From contig JAFDVP010000014.1 in assembly GCA_018268895.1 (NCBI GenBank), forward strand, positions 1 through 64,000: a stretch of 64,000 nucleotides of DNA. Direction: 5' to 3'. Below the pieces are notes generated by a model. That model saw only the letters and a program-made list of their open reading frames with translations. It was not told the origin of the DNA and ran no database searches. Each line of letters begins with the position of its first letter. Positions within the stretch are counted from its first letter, which is position 1. The position numbers and the translations under genes are program-made. Source of the stretch: Acidobacteriota bacterium (lineage in GTDB: Bacteria > Acidobacteriota > Terriglobia > Terriglobales > Acidobacteriaceae). This document shows, in pieces, positions 57,059 through 64,000 of the stretch.

Positions 57059-59626
57059 ATGCGTGTTTCGGTAGAGAGGCTGCGGATTTGGTTGCTGGTT
57101 GGCGCGGCCCTGCTGGTGCTGGTCGTCACGGGCTTTCTGGGCTATGCGCGCTTTCGGGCGCACCGGTTTCTTACGGAGCTTCCCGCAAAACTTGGCGCCG
57201 ATATACGGCAGGAGACAAATGGGTTTACCTATTCGCAGACGCTCAAGGGAAGGACTGTCTTTACAGTCCACGCGGCCAAGGCGATTCAGCACAATGATGG
57301 CAAGTACACGCTGCGCGACGTGGGAATTGCCGTGTATGGCCATGGGGAAGGGCAGGACAAGAGCGAACGCGTCGACAGGATCTATGGGAAGGAGTTTGAA
57401 CTCGACCAGGCTACGGGAGTGGTGAAGGCGATCGGCGAGGTGCATCTCGATCTACAGGCACCTGCGGCGAAGGATGCCGGCGGCAAGATGGATTACGCGG
57501 CGGGGAAAGACCTGAAGGGGCAGGATGGCGCCGATATGCACGAGGTGGGGCGGGGCGATGCGCGTCTGATTCATGTCAAGACGAGCGGGCTTGTGTACCT
57601 GCAGAAGCTGGCCGTGGCGGCAACGGATCAGGACATTGAGTTCGAGTACAACGGGCTGACAGGCCATGCGAAGGGAGCAGACTACAACGCCGATACCGGT
57701 CTGCTGAACCTGCAATCGGCGGTGAAGGTGAGCGGGCTGCAGAATGGAAAGCCTCTGCTTCTGACAGCTTCACGCGCGGAGATGGATCGGGTAAGCCGTA
57801 CGGCGGTGTTGTCGCAGGCGAAGTACGTTACGGTGACCGGAGAAGGTGACGGAGGCAACGCCAGACAGACGGTTGAGGCGCGGCGCGCAGTAGTGACGAT
57901 GCGTCCCAACAATGGCGTGGAGAGGCTGGACGGCGAAGGGGCCGTGACGGTTACGACAGGCGACGGTGCGCGGATGGTGGCCGACCGCGGAGAGGTGCTG
58001 TTGAGCGCAGATGGCAGGCCTCAGTCGGCGCACATGGTGGGCCATGTGGTGTATACCGCCAGCGATGACTCGAAGGATGCGAAGGGCAGCTCTTCGGAGG
58101 CCCGCATCGACTTTGACAAAAGAGGGCAGGCGGAGCGCGCGGTACTGAGCGGAGACGTTCATCTGAACGAGCATGTTCTGCCGGATGCTTCGTCGAAGGG
58201 CGCAGGCAGCGACCGCGAGCTGACTGCCGCAGTGGTGGAAGTTGGTCTCGTGACGAACGCGCAGGGAAAGCCGCAGCCACGCATGGTGAAGGCAACAGGC
58301 GATGCGCGCCTGAAAGTTGTCGATTCAGAGAAGGGTAAGGGGTCACGGTCGAGCGCGATGGCTGCGGAGGTTCTTACAGCGAATTTTGTTCCGGCGAACA
58401 ATGGCGGTCAGAGGCTGGATGAGGTAAAGGGCAGCGGACGGACGACGCTGGAGAGGGTGAACGAGAAGGGTGCGGTGGAAACGAGCTCAGGCGATGTGCT
58501 TCAGGTGCGGTTCCGCAGCAGCCAGCAGAGGGCGGCAGCGGCGTCGGGGTTCGAGGGGAGCGAGATTGCGAGTGCACTTCAGCAGGGCCACGTCGTTGTG
58601 ACGCGAAAGACCCCGCCGGCCAAAGGAGACGCTTCCGCAGGGGAGACGGACCGCGCAACGGCGGAGAGCGCAAGCTATGACGGCGGAACGCAGGTAATGA
58701 CCCTGGACGGCGGCGTTCAACTGTCAAATACGGATGGCACGCTATGGGCTGACCGGGTTGCTGTTGAACAAAAGACAGGTGACGCCTCGGCGGCAGGCTC
58801 GGTGAAGGCGAGTTACCGGCAGGGAAGCGCGGGCGCGGTTGTGCATGTGCTGGCACAGCGGGCGGAGCTGAAAAAGACAGACGACCTGGCGGTATTCCAT
58901 GGCGATGCGTCAAAACCGGCGAGGTTATGGCAGGAAGGGTCGCAGGTTGAGGCCCCGGTGCTTGAATTCAACCAGAAGCAGCGCAGGCTCATTGCGCGCG
59001 GAGAGGGTCCCGTTGCTCCTATGGCGGTACATGCCGTGCTGGTGAGCAATGGAGCGGGAGGAGCAAAATCTTCTGGTGCAAATTCCGCTGCGCCCCCTGG
59101 CAGCGCTGAAGCATCGAAACCGAGTGCTGTGTTGCGTGGGCCAGCGGCGGTGCGTGTGACGAGCCGGGAGATGGTGTACTCCGACGAGTCGCGGACAGCG
59201 GATTTTACCGGGGGGGTGCGCGTGGAGAGTGCGGATGGCGTGATGCGCGGCGATCGCGCTACGGCGTATCTCCAGTCCCAGAAGACCGACGTGACAGGAA
59301 AACACAGAGCAGGAAAGACGGATTCAGGTGCAGGTTTTTTGGGTGGCAGCCTGGAGCGTGTGGTGGTGAATGGCGGAATTGTGATCGACCAGCCGGGGCG
59401 GCGGGGTACCGGCGGCAGGCTGGTGTACACCGCAAACGATGGGCTCTTTGTGCTGACAGGGACGGCAGCCTCGCCATCGCGGGTGGTTGACCAGGCGCGA
59501 GGGGCGGTTACCGGAGTCGAATTGAGGTTCCGTTCGGAGGATGAGAGCGTAGTGATTTCTAATGGAGATAAGGGCGACGCAGGACTGCGGGTCCACACCG
59601 AGACGCGGGTGAAGAGAGATCGATGA
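57059..59626 (+). CDS. LptC/LptA-like giant LPS-export protein
   Basis: An 855-residue protein with one N-terminal anchor (about residues 9-29, IWLLVGAALLVLVVTGFLG) and a periplasmic part full of OstA/LptA-type strands: first an LptC-like domain (about 30-190), then repeated motifs such as LDGEGAVTVTTGDGARMVAD, ARIDFDKRGQAERAVLSGDV and ADFTGGVRVESADGVMRGDR. LptC is about 190 residues and LptA about 180; here both seem joined in one chain, long enough for several beta-jelly units. It overlaps lptB by four bases, which supports a role in carrying LPS from the inner-membrane ABC transporter. Confidence 0.85.
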   Translation: MRVSVERLRIWLLVGAALLVLVVTGFLGYARFRAHRFLTELPAKLGADIRQETNGFTYSQTLKGRTVFTVHAAKAIQHNDGKYTLRDVGIAVYGHGEGQDKSERVDRIYGKEFELDQATGVVKAIGEVHLDLQAPAAKDAGGKMDYAAGKDLKGQDGADMHEVGRGDARLIHVKTSGLVYLQKLAVAATDQDIEFEYNGLTGHAKGADYNADTGLLNLQSAVKVSGLQNGKPLLLTASRAEMDRVSRTAVLSQAKYVTVTGEGDGGNARQTVEARRAVVTMRPNNGVERLDGEGAVTVTTGDGARMVADRGEVLLSADGRPQSAHMVGHVVYTASDDSKDAKGSSSEARIDFDKRGQAERAVLSGDVHLNEHVLPDASSKGAGSDRELTAAVVEVGLVTNAQGKPQPRMVKATGDARLKVVDSEKGKGSRSSAMAAEVLTANFVPANNGGQRLDEVKGSGRTTLERVNEKGAVETSSGDVLQVRFRSSQQRAAAASGFEGSEIASALQQGHVVVTRKTPPAKGDASAGETDRATAESASYDGGTQVMTLDGGVQLSNTDGTLWADRVAVEQKTGDASAAGSVKASYRQGSAGAVVHVLAQRAELKKTDDLAVFHGDASKPARLWQEGSQVEAPVLEFNQKQRRLIARGEGPVAPMAVHAVLVSNGAGGAKSSGANSAAPPGSAEASKPSAVLRGPAAVRVTSREMVYSDESRTADFTGGVRVESADGVMRGDRATAYLQSQKTDVTGKHRAGKTDSGAGFLGGSLERVVVNGGIVIDQPGRRGTGGRLVYTANDGLFVLTGTAASPSRVVDQARGAVTGVELRFRSEDESVVISNGDKGDAGLRVHTETRVKRDR

Positions 59627-60351
59627 AGACGTTATCGACCGAGGAGATCGGCAAGTCCTACGGAGGCCGGCACGTCGTCAGGGGCGTCAGCCTGAAGATC
59701 GAGCAGGGAGAGGTTGTTGGACTGCTGGGGCCAAACGGCGCCGGCAAGACGACGAGCTTCTACATGATCGTTGGCCTGGTGCGTCCGGATGCAGGACAGG
59801 TACTGGTCGATGGGCACGACATTACGCGGCTGCCGATGTATCTGCGCGCAAGAAGCTACGGCATCAGCTATCTGCCGCAGGAGCCGTCGGTCTTTCGCAA
59901 GCTGACAGTGGAAGATAACATCCTTGCCGTGCTCGAGACGCAGCAACTGAGCTGGGAGGGAAGACGGACGCGCACAGAGAAGCTGATCGAGCAACTCAAC
60001 CTGGGGCATGTTCGCAAGACGCGTGGCTATGCGCTGAGCGGCGGCGAGCGCCGGCGAGTAGAGATCGCTCGTTGCCTGGCCATCGAGCCGGCATTTATCC
60101 TGTTGGATGAGCCGTTTTCTGGAATTGACCCGATCGCCGTGCTCGACTTGCAGGAGATCATCTTCGGTTTGAAGCGGAGCGGCATTGGAGTTTTGATTAC
60201 GGACCACAATGTGCGCGAGACGATGTCGGTGACTGATCGGGCGTACATTATTAACGAGGGAAAGATATTCCGCGCTGGCACGCCGGGCGACCTGGGGCGG
60301 GACCAGGAGGTGCGAAGAATCTACCTGGGTGACAAGTTTTCGATGGATTAG
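59623..60351 (+). CDS. lptB: LPS export ABC transporter ATPase LptB
   Basis: A 242-residue ABC ATPase that powers LPS extraction. Walker A GPNGAGKTTSFYMIVG, Q loop YLPQEPSVFRKLT, signature LSGGERRRVEIARCLA and Walker B FILLDEPFSGIDPIAV followed by ITDHNVRETM. These match LptB specifically (FRKLTVEDNILAVLE). Starts in the stop of the LptC-like gene. Confidence 0.96.
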   Translation: MKTLSTEEIGKSYGGRHVVRGVSLKIEQGEVVGLLGPNGAGKTTSFYMIVGLVRPDAGQVLVDGHDITRLPMYLRARSYGISYLPQEPSVFRKLTVEDNILAVLETQQLSWEGRRTRTEKLIEQLNLGHVRKTRGYALSGGERRRVEIARCLAIEPAFILLDEPFSGIDPIAVLDLQEIIFGLKRSGIGVLITDHNVRETMSVTDRAYIINEGKIFRAGTPGDLGRDQEVRRIYLGDKFSMD

Positions 60352-60574
60352 AGCTAAGACAAACACACGGTACAACTTCTGTTGTAAGAGCACCCACCAT
60401 CGTGAGAGGGTGCGCGTGCAAGTGTTCGCGTTAGACTTGCGCAAGAGAGATGAAGGAGTTGTAGACTGTGGCCTGACAGCCCTCCCCTAGCGTGCTGGAA
60501 CGTGTCGCGAGCGTGGAAGCGGCATATCTAACAAATCTTGTTTACAAGCAATGAGTTACTGAGGACCCTGAGAC

Positions 60575-62254
60575 GTGCTGCTTCAACCCAAGCTGAATTT
60601 GAAAGTCTCGCAACGCCAGGTGCTGACGCCCGGGCTGGTGCAGATGGTCAGCGTGTTGGCCCTGAATAAGCTTGAGCTCAAGGAGATGATCAATACCGAG
60701 ATCGTCGAGAACCCTGTACTTGAGGAGATTGAAGAAGCGGGGGTCTCGCTGGACGAGCGGGCCGGCATGGAGGGCGACCGCGAACGCTCTGCGGAAGAGG
60801 TAGCGGCAGAAGGCGAGCGCGCTGAAAAAGATCCCTTCGACGAGATCGATTTTGGCAACTACTTCCAGGAGTATCTCGATCCGGGGTTCCGGACGGCCTC
60901 GAACTTCGAGGAGTACGACAAGCCATCATTCGAGAACTTTTTGTCGCAGCCTGGAACGCTGAGTGACCACCTGATCTGGCAGCTTGGCTCGTTGACTCTG
61001 GAACCCGAGGTCCGTGCCGCCTGCGAGTTGGTTGTTGGAAATCTGAATGAGAACGGTTACCTGACGGCGACCGACGAGGAGCTTGCCGAGGCGCTGGCCG
61101 GTTTGTGGACAGAGTCGCCCGAACCGATTCCGTTCGAGCGAGGTTCACGCCGCGGCATCGAGGCCCAGCCGTCAGAGATCGAAGCGGAACAAAAGGCCGT
61201 CTTGCAACTTGCAGCGGCGGCCGCGGCCGATGAAGACCATAAGGAGCTTCTGCGCCTGGTCCGGGAAGGGCGAACGATTGTCAACAACCTCGACCCGGTG
61301 GGCGTGGGAGCGCGCGATCTGCGTGAGTGTCTGACCATTCAGATCCAGGCACAGCAGAAAGAGGCGATGCTGGTGCTGGAGCGGCAGCGCGCCAGGGCCG
61401 GAAAGAACGGTCACAAAGCGCCGGAGAATGGTAAGGAAAACAAGCGCGGCGACGTCTTCAGCATTGCGTCGTACATCGTTGCCAATTGCCTGTCGCTGTT
61501 GCAGAAAAAAGACATGCGCGAGTTGACGCGCTGCTGCGGCCGCGACGCCGAAGAGGTGCAGTCGGCGGTGGAGTTTATCCGCACGCTCGACCCTCGCCCC
61601 GGCCAGCGGTACAACCAGGTAGAGACGAGATTGATTGAGCCCGATGTCGCATTCGTCAAACGGGATGACAAGTATGTCGTTCTTGTGAACGAAGAGGACA
61701 TGCCCGCGCTGCGCCTGAACCACAGCTATCGCCGGATGCTTCAGGAGAAGCAGACCGAAAAAGAGGTCAAGGAGTACGTCAAGGAGCGGTACAAGTCCGC
61801 GATCCAGTTGCTGAGAAACATCGAGCAGCGAAAGAACACGATCGTGCGAACCTGCGAGGTGATCGTGCGCAGGCAGACGGATTTTCTGGAGCATGGTGTC
61901 GAGGCGCTGAAGCCGATGATGATCAAGGAGGTCGCCGAGGAGATTGGCGTCCATCCTTCGACGGTAAGCCGTGCTGTGGCCAACAAGTATGTCCATACTC
62001 CGCAGGGCGTCTACGAGCTGCGGTTCTTCTTCTCCGAGGGAGTGAACGGTCCGGAGGGCGGCGACCTTCCGCTGGTCCTGCTGAAGCGCAAGGTGAAGAA
62101 GCTGATTGAAGAGGAAGATCCGCGCAAGCCACTGACAGACGATCATCTGGCGGCAGAGCTGCAACGCCAGGGTATCCAGGTAACTCGCCGCACAGTGGCG
62201 AAGTATCGTGAGGACATGCAGATTCCGAGTACCCATCAGCGGCGGGTACGTTAG
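60575..62254 (+). CDS. rpoN: RNA polymerase sigma-54 factor
   Basis: A 559-residue RpoN. Region I LLQPKLNLKVSQRQVLTPGL, acidic region II, core-binding region III, helix-turn-helix EEIGVHPSTVSRAVANKYVH, and the RpoN box RRTVAKYREDMQIPSTHQRR. It serves activators such as the NtrC-type regulator at 6480-8000. Compared with the usual 480 residues it has an insertion of about 60 in the central part (charged, 265-300, RARAGKNGHKAPENGKENK). Start GTG 60575. The 223 bases before it hold no gene. Confidence 0.96.
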   Translation: MLLQPKLNLKVSQRQVLTPGLVQMVSVLALNKLELKEMINTEIVENPVLEEIEEAGVSLDERAGMEGDRERSAEEVAAEGERAEKDPFDEIDFGNYFQEYLDPGFRTASNFEEYDKPSFENFLSQPGTLSDHLIWQLGSLTLEPEVRAACELVVGNLNENGYLTATDEELAEALAGLWTESPEPIPFERGSRRGIEAQPSEIEAEQKAVLQLAAAAAADEDHKELLRLVREGRTIVNNLDPVGVGARDLRECLTIQIQAQQKEAMLVLERQRARAGKNGHKAPENGKENKRGDVFSIASYIVANCLSLLQKKDMRELTRCCGRDAEEVQSAVEFIRTLDPRPGQRYNQVETRLIEPDVAFVKRDDKYVVLVNEEDMPALRLNHSYRRMLQEKQTEKEVKEYVKERYKSAIQLLRNIEQRKNTIVRTCEVIVRRQTDFLEHGVEALKPMMIKEVAEEIGVHPSTVSRAVANKYVHTPQGVYELRFFFSEGVNGPEGGDLPLVLLKRKVKKLIEEEDPRKPLTDDHLAAELQRQGIQVTRRTVAKYREDMQIPSTHQRRVR

Positions 62255-62334
62255 TTTCTCTCTTGTAAAACATGTCTGGCGGTTCCTCGCTCGATAGCGT
62301 GAGCAGGCGTAATATGTCTGCACGAGGTACCCCG

Positions 62335-62967
62335 ATGAACCTGGACTACACCGGAAGACAGACGACGATCACAAAAAAACTGAAGACGCAGACCGAAGCC
62401 GGAGTTGAGCGTATCGCGAAGATTATCGGCAACGCGGGAAACGTACATGTAATTCTGACGACCGAAAAATACAGGCACACGGCCGAACTGACGGTGCAGA
62501 CGCGCAGCCTGAAACTGGTAGCTTCATGCGAAGCCACCGATATGGAGACGGCGTTGCGCGACGCACTCGCCACAATCGAAAAACAGGCGATCAAACACAC
62601 CAAGAGGAAGACGACGATCAAGCGGAACGCGAAGGATGGCGTTCGGCAGGTTGCCGTTTCGCATGTGGAAGAAGAAGTACCGGTGGCTGTAGGGGCTGAG
62701 CTGGTCAAGGCGGCATCCCGCAATGGAGATGCGCGAAAGGCGGTGCCCATGCTGGTGCACTCCTTCCCCTCGCAATCGCCGCTGGCGGAGCCGCACCTGG
62801 TTCGCTCCAGGGACGGCGTCGCCATGCGCCCGATGACGCTGGAGGAGGCGGTAAAGGAAGCCGCATTCCGCGACCGCGAGGTCTTTGTCTTTCGCGACCA
62901 CGGCGGCCAGGCGATGGTGTTGCATCGCAAGCGCGACGGCAAGATGGAGCTGATCGAAGTTCCTTGA
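62335..62967 (+). CDS. hpf: Long-form ribosome hibernation factor HPF
   Basis: A 210-residue long HPF that dimerises 70S ribosomes into inactive 100S. N-terminal S30AE domain (NLDYTGRQTTITKKLKTQTE, then RIAKIIGNAGNVHVILTTEK), a linker and the C-terminal dimerisation domain (PMTLEEAVKEAAFRDREVFV). Start ATG 62335 has GAGG 8 bases upstream; earlier ATGs at 62272 and 62314 lack a site. It follows rpoN and precedes rapZ, the classical order. Confidence 0.93.
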   Translation: MNLDYTGRQTTITKKLKTQTEAGVERIAKIIGNAGNVHVILTTEKYRHTAELTVQTRSLKLVASCEATDMETALRDALATIEKQAIKHTKRKTTIKRNAKDGVRQVAVSHVEEEVPVAVGAELVKAASRNGDARKAVPMLVHSFPSQSPLAEPHLVRSRDGVAMRPMTLEEAVKEAAFRDREVFVFRDHGGQAMVLHRKRDGKMELIEVP

Positions 62968-62982
62968 GACGGGTTTGCGTTG

Positions 62983-63009
62983 CGCAGCCATTCTGTATGA
63001 GTGGCTGCG
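62983..63009 (+). terminator. Hairpin between hpf and rapZ
   Basis: Stem CGCAGCCA (62983-62990) and TGGCTGCG (63002-63009), 11-base loop, without a T tract. A possible attenuator or processing site rather than a full stop. Confidence 0.4.
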
Positions 63010-63061
63010 TGACGCGAAGGTCGCAAGCCTTCCTTGACGCGAGGATGCTAGGATTCCAGTC

Positions 63062-64000
63062 ATGCCACGCAAGAGCGCGAAGAAGGCAGCAGAGAATGTA
63101 GCCAGGTCCGATGCCGCAAAGGCTGGCGTCAAGACCAAGGGCGCGGAACAGAATAAAAAAGGCGAACTGGTCATTCTGACCGGTCTGTCAGGGTCAGGTA
63201 AGCTCTCGGCGCTGAAGACGTTTGAAGACCTGGGATTCTATTCGGTCGACAACCTGCCGCTGGAGCTCGTGCCTCGGTTTGCGGATCTTGTGCGCCAGTC
63301 GGCGGAGATTGAACGTGCTGCGCTGGTCGTCGATGTGCGCGAGGGAATGCGGCTGGATGAGTTCCCGGCGATCCTGAAGAAGGTTCGCAAAGTGCTGCCG
63401 ACGCGGGTGCTCTACCTCGAAGCGAGTGACGAGGCGTTGATCCGCCGGTTTTCCGAGACGAGGCGACCGCATCCCATGGGACGGTCGGACACCGTGGTGA
63501 AGTCAATACGCGCGGAGCGGAAGCGCCTGGACCCGATCCGCAATGTTGCCGACATTGTGCTGGATACGACGAAGTTCACGGTGCATGACCTGCGAGCGCA
63601 CATCGGCGCCCAGTTCGAGCGCGACGCCAGCGACCGCAATCTCACGATCTCCTCGAATAGCTTTGGCTTCAAGAATGGAGTGCCGACTGAGGCCGATCTG
63701 GTCTTCGATGTGCGTTTTCTCCCGAATCCGCACTTTGTGCCTGAGTTCCGCAAGCTCACCGGGAAACATCCAAAGGTTGCCAAGTATGTGCGCGACTTTC
63801 CGCAGGCGGCCGAGTTTCTGGATAAGACAACGGAGATGCTCAAGTTCCTGCTGCCGCACTACATCAAGGAGGGCAAGAGCTACCTGACGGTCGCCTTTGG
63901 GTGTACCGGAGGACAGCACCGGTCGGTGTTTATTGCAGAAGAGATGAAAAAACGGCTGGCTGCGGCAGGGTATCGCGTGAAGACATCGCATCGCGACATG
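63062..64000 (+). CDS. rapZ: RNase adapter protein RapZ (cut by window end)
   Basis: 313 codons are visible without a stop; only the last few are likely missing. A basic N-terminal tail of 35 residues precedes the P-loop domain. Walker A is GLSGSGKLSAL (41-51): Leu replaces the Ser/Thr after the Lys. Then DLGFYSVDNLPLELVP, the Walker-B-like region, and the C-terminal domain with FGCTGGQHRSVFIAEEM and SHRDM. In enterobacteria RapZ guides RNase E to GlmZ RNA; in other groups the role is unclear. Neighbours hpf and rpoN match the standard cluster. Confidence 0.93.
   Translation, partial: MPRKSAKKAAENVARSDAAKAGVKTKGAEQNKKGELVILTGLSGSGKLSALKTFEDLGFYSVDNLPLELVPRFADLVRQSAEIERAALVVDVREGMRLDEFPAILKKVRKVLPTRVLYLEASDEALIRRFSETRRPHPMGRSDTVVKSIRAERKRLDPIRNVADIVLDTTKFTVHDLRAHIGAQFERDASDRNLTISSNSFGFKNGVPTEADLVFDVRFLPNPHFVPEFRKLTGKHPKVAKYVRDFPQAAEFLDKTTEMLKFLLPHYIKEGKSYLTVAFGCTGGQHRSVFIAEEMKKRLAAAGYRVKTSHRDM

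Overview
The window is a 64 kb stretch of GC-rich bacterial chromosome. The protein set suggests Acidobacteriota, class Terriglobia (an Acidobacteriaceae-type soil bacterium). Pointers are a VWA protein of the Acidobacteria-specific VWFA-related type, complete LPS-export and Omp85/TamB outer-membrane genes (so a Gram-negative envelope), an hrcA-grpE-dnaJ cluster without dnaK, and short intergenic repeats typical of such genomes. I see no integrase, transposase, phage module, rRNA operon or CRISPR array. Assignment is from protein family recognition, not from a search.

Layout. 1-3.6 kb: translation/transcription block: end of tuf, a brnT-brnA toxin-antitoxin pair and an orphan exported protein sitting inside the block, rpmG, tRNA-Trp, secE, nusG, rplK, then a strong terminator instead of rplA. 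3.9-11.9 kb: a radical SAM protein, a histidine kinase with an NtrC-type sigma-54 activator, small zinc-finger and CDGSH proteins, a CocE/NonD hydrolase, a NUDIX hydrolase. 11.9-15.4 kb (minus strand): the most interesting locus, a complete bufferin-type RiPP metallophore operon: precursor bufA2, MNIO enzyme bufB, partner bufC, DoxX protein bufD, and translationally coupled behind them an ECF sigma factor and zf-HC2 anti-sigma factor. 15.6-21.6 kb: AsmA-like protein, VWA protein, PL5 alginate lyase, MoxR-like AAA+ ATPase, TPR protein. 21.7-31.8 kb: thioesterase, Mrp ATPase, hrcA-grpE-dnaJ, rsmE, AI-2E permease, aroK, a second ECF sigma/anti-sigma pair, a ThiF-type adenylyltransferase. 32-41.3 kb: Omp85 protein, SurA-like chaperone, TamB and a BON protein, an outer-membrane assembly cluster. 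41.4-49.6 kb: UbiA prenyltransferase, stress proteins CsbD and an lmo0937-type peptide, prephenate dehydratase, Lon, DUF488, moaD-moaE, VWFA protein. 49.7-56.1 kb: inositol phosphatase family, ferredoxin, DUF1569, recO, glyQ and a mosaic glyS. 57-64 kb: giant LptC/LptA-like protein, lptB, rpoN, long hpf, rapZ (cut by the window end); this lptB-rpoN-hpf-rapZ order is the classical rpoN neighbourhood.

How the genes work together. The bufferin operon reads as a self-contained metal (probably copper) stress module: an exported Cys-rich peptide is modified in the cytoplasm by BufB/BufC, released to the periplasm to hold metal, and its production is probably set by its own sigma/anti-sigma pair. 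A hairpin between bufA2 and bufB may keep precursor above enzyme. The Omp85-SurA-TamB genes and the LptC-LptB genes serve envelope construction; Lon, HrcA/GrpE/DnaJ, HPF, CsbD serve proteostasis and stress. Starts were adjusted where a ribosome-binding site and family length disagree with the longest open frame.
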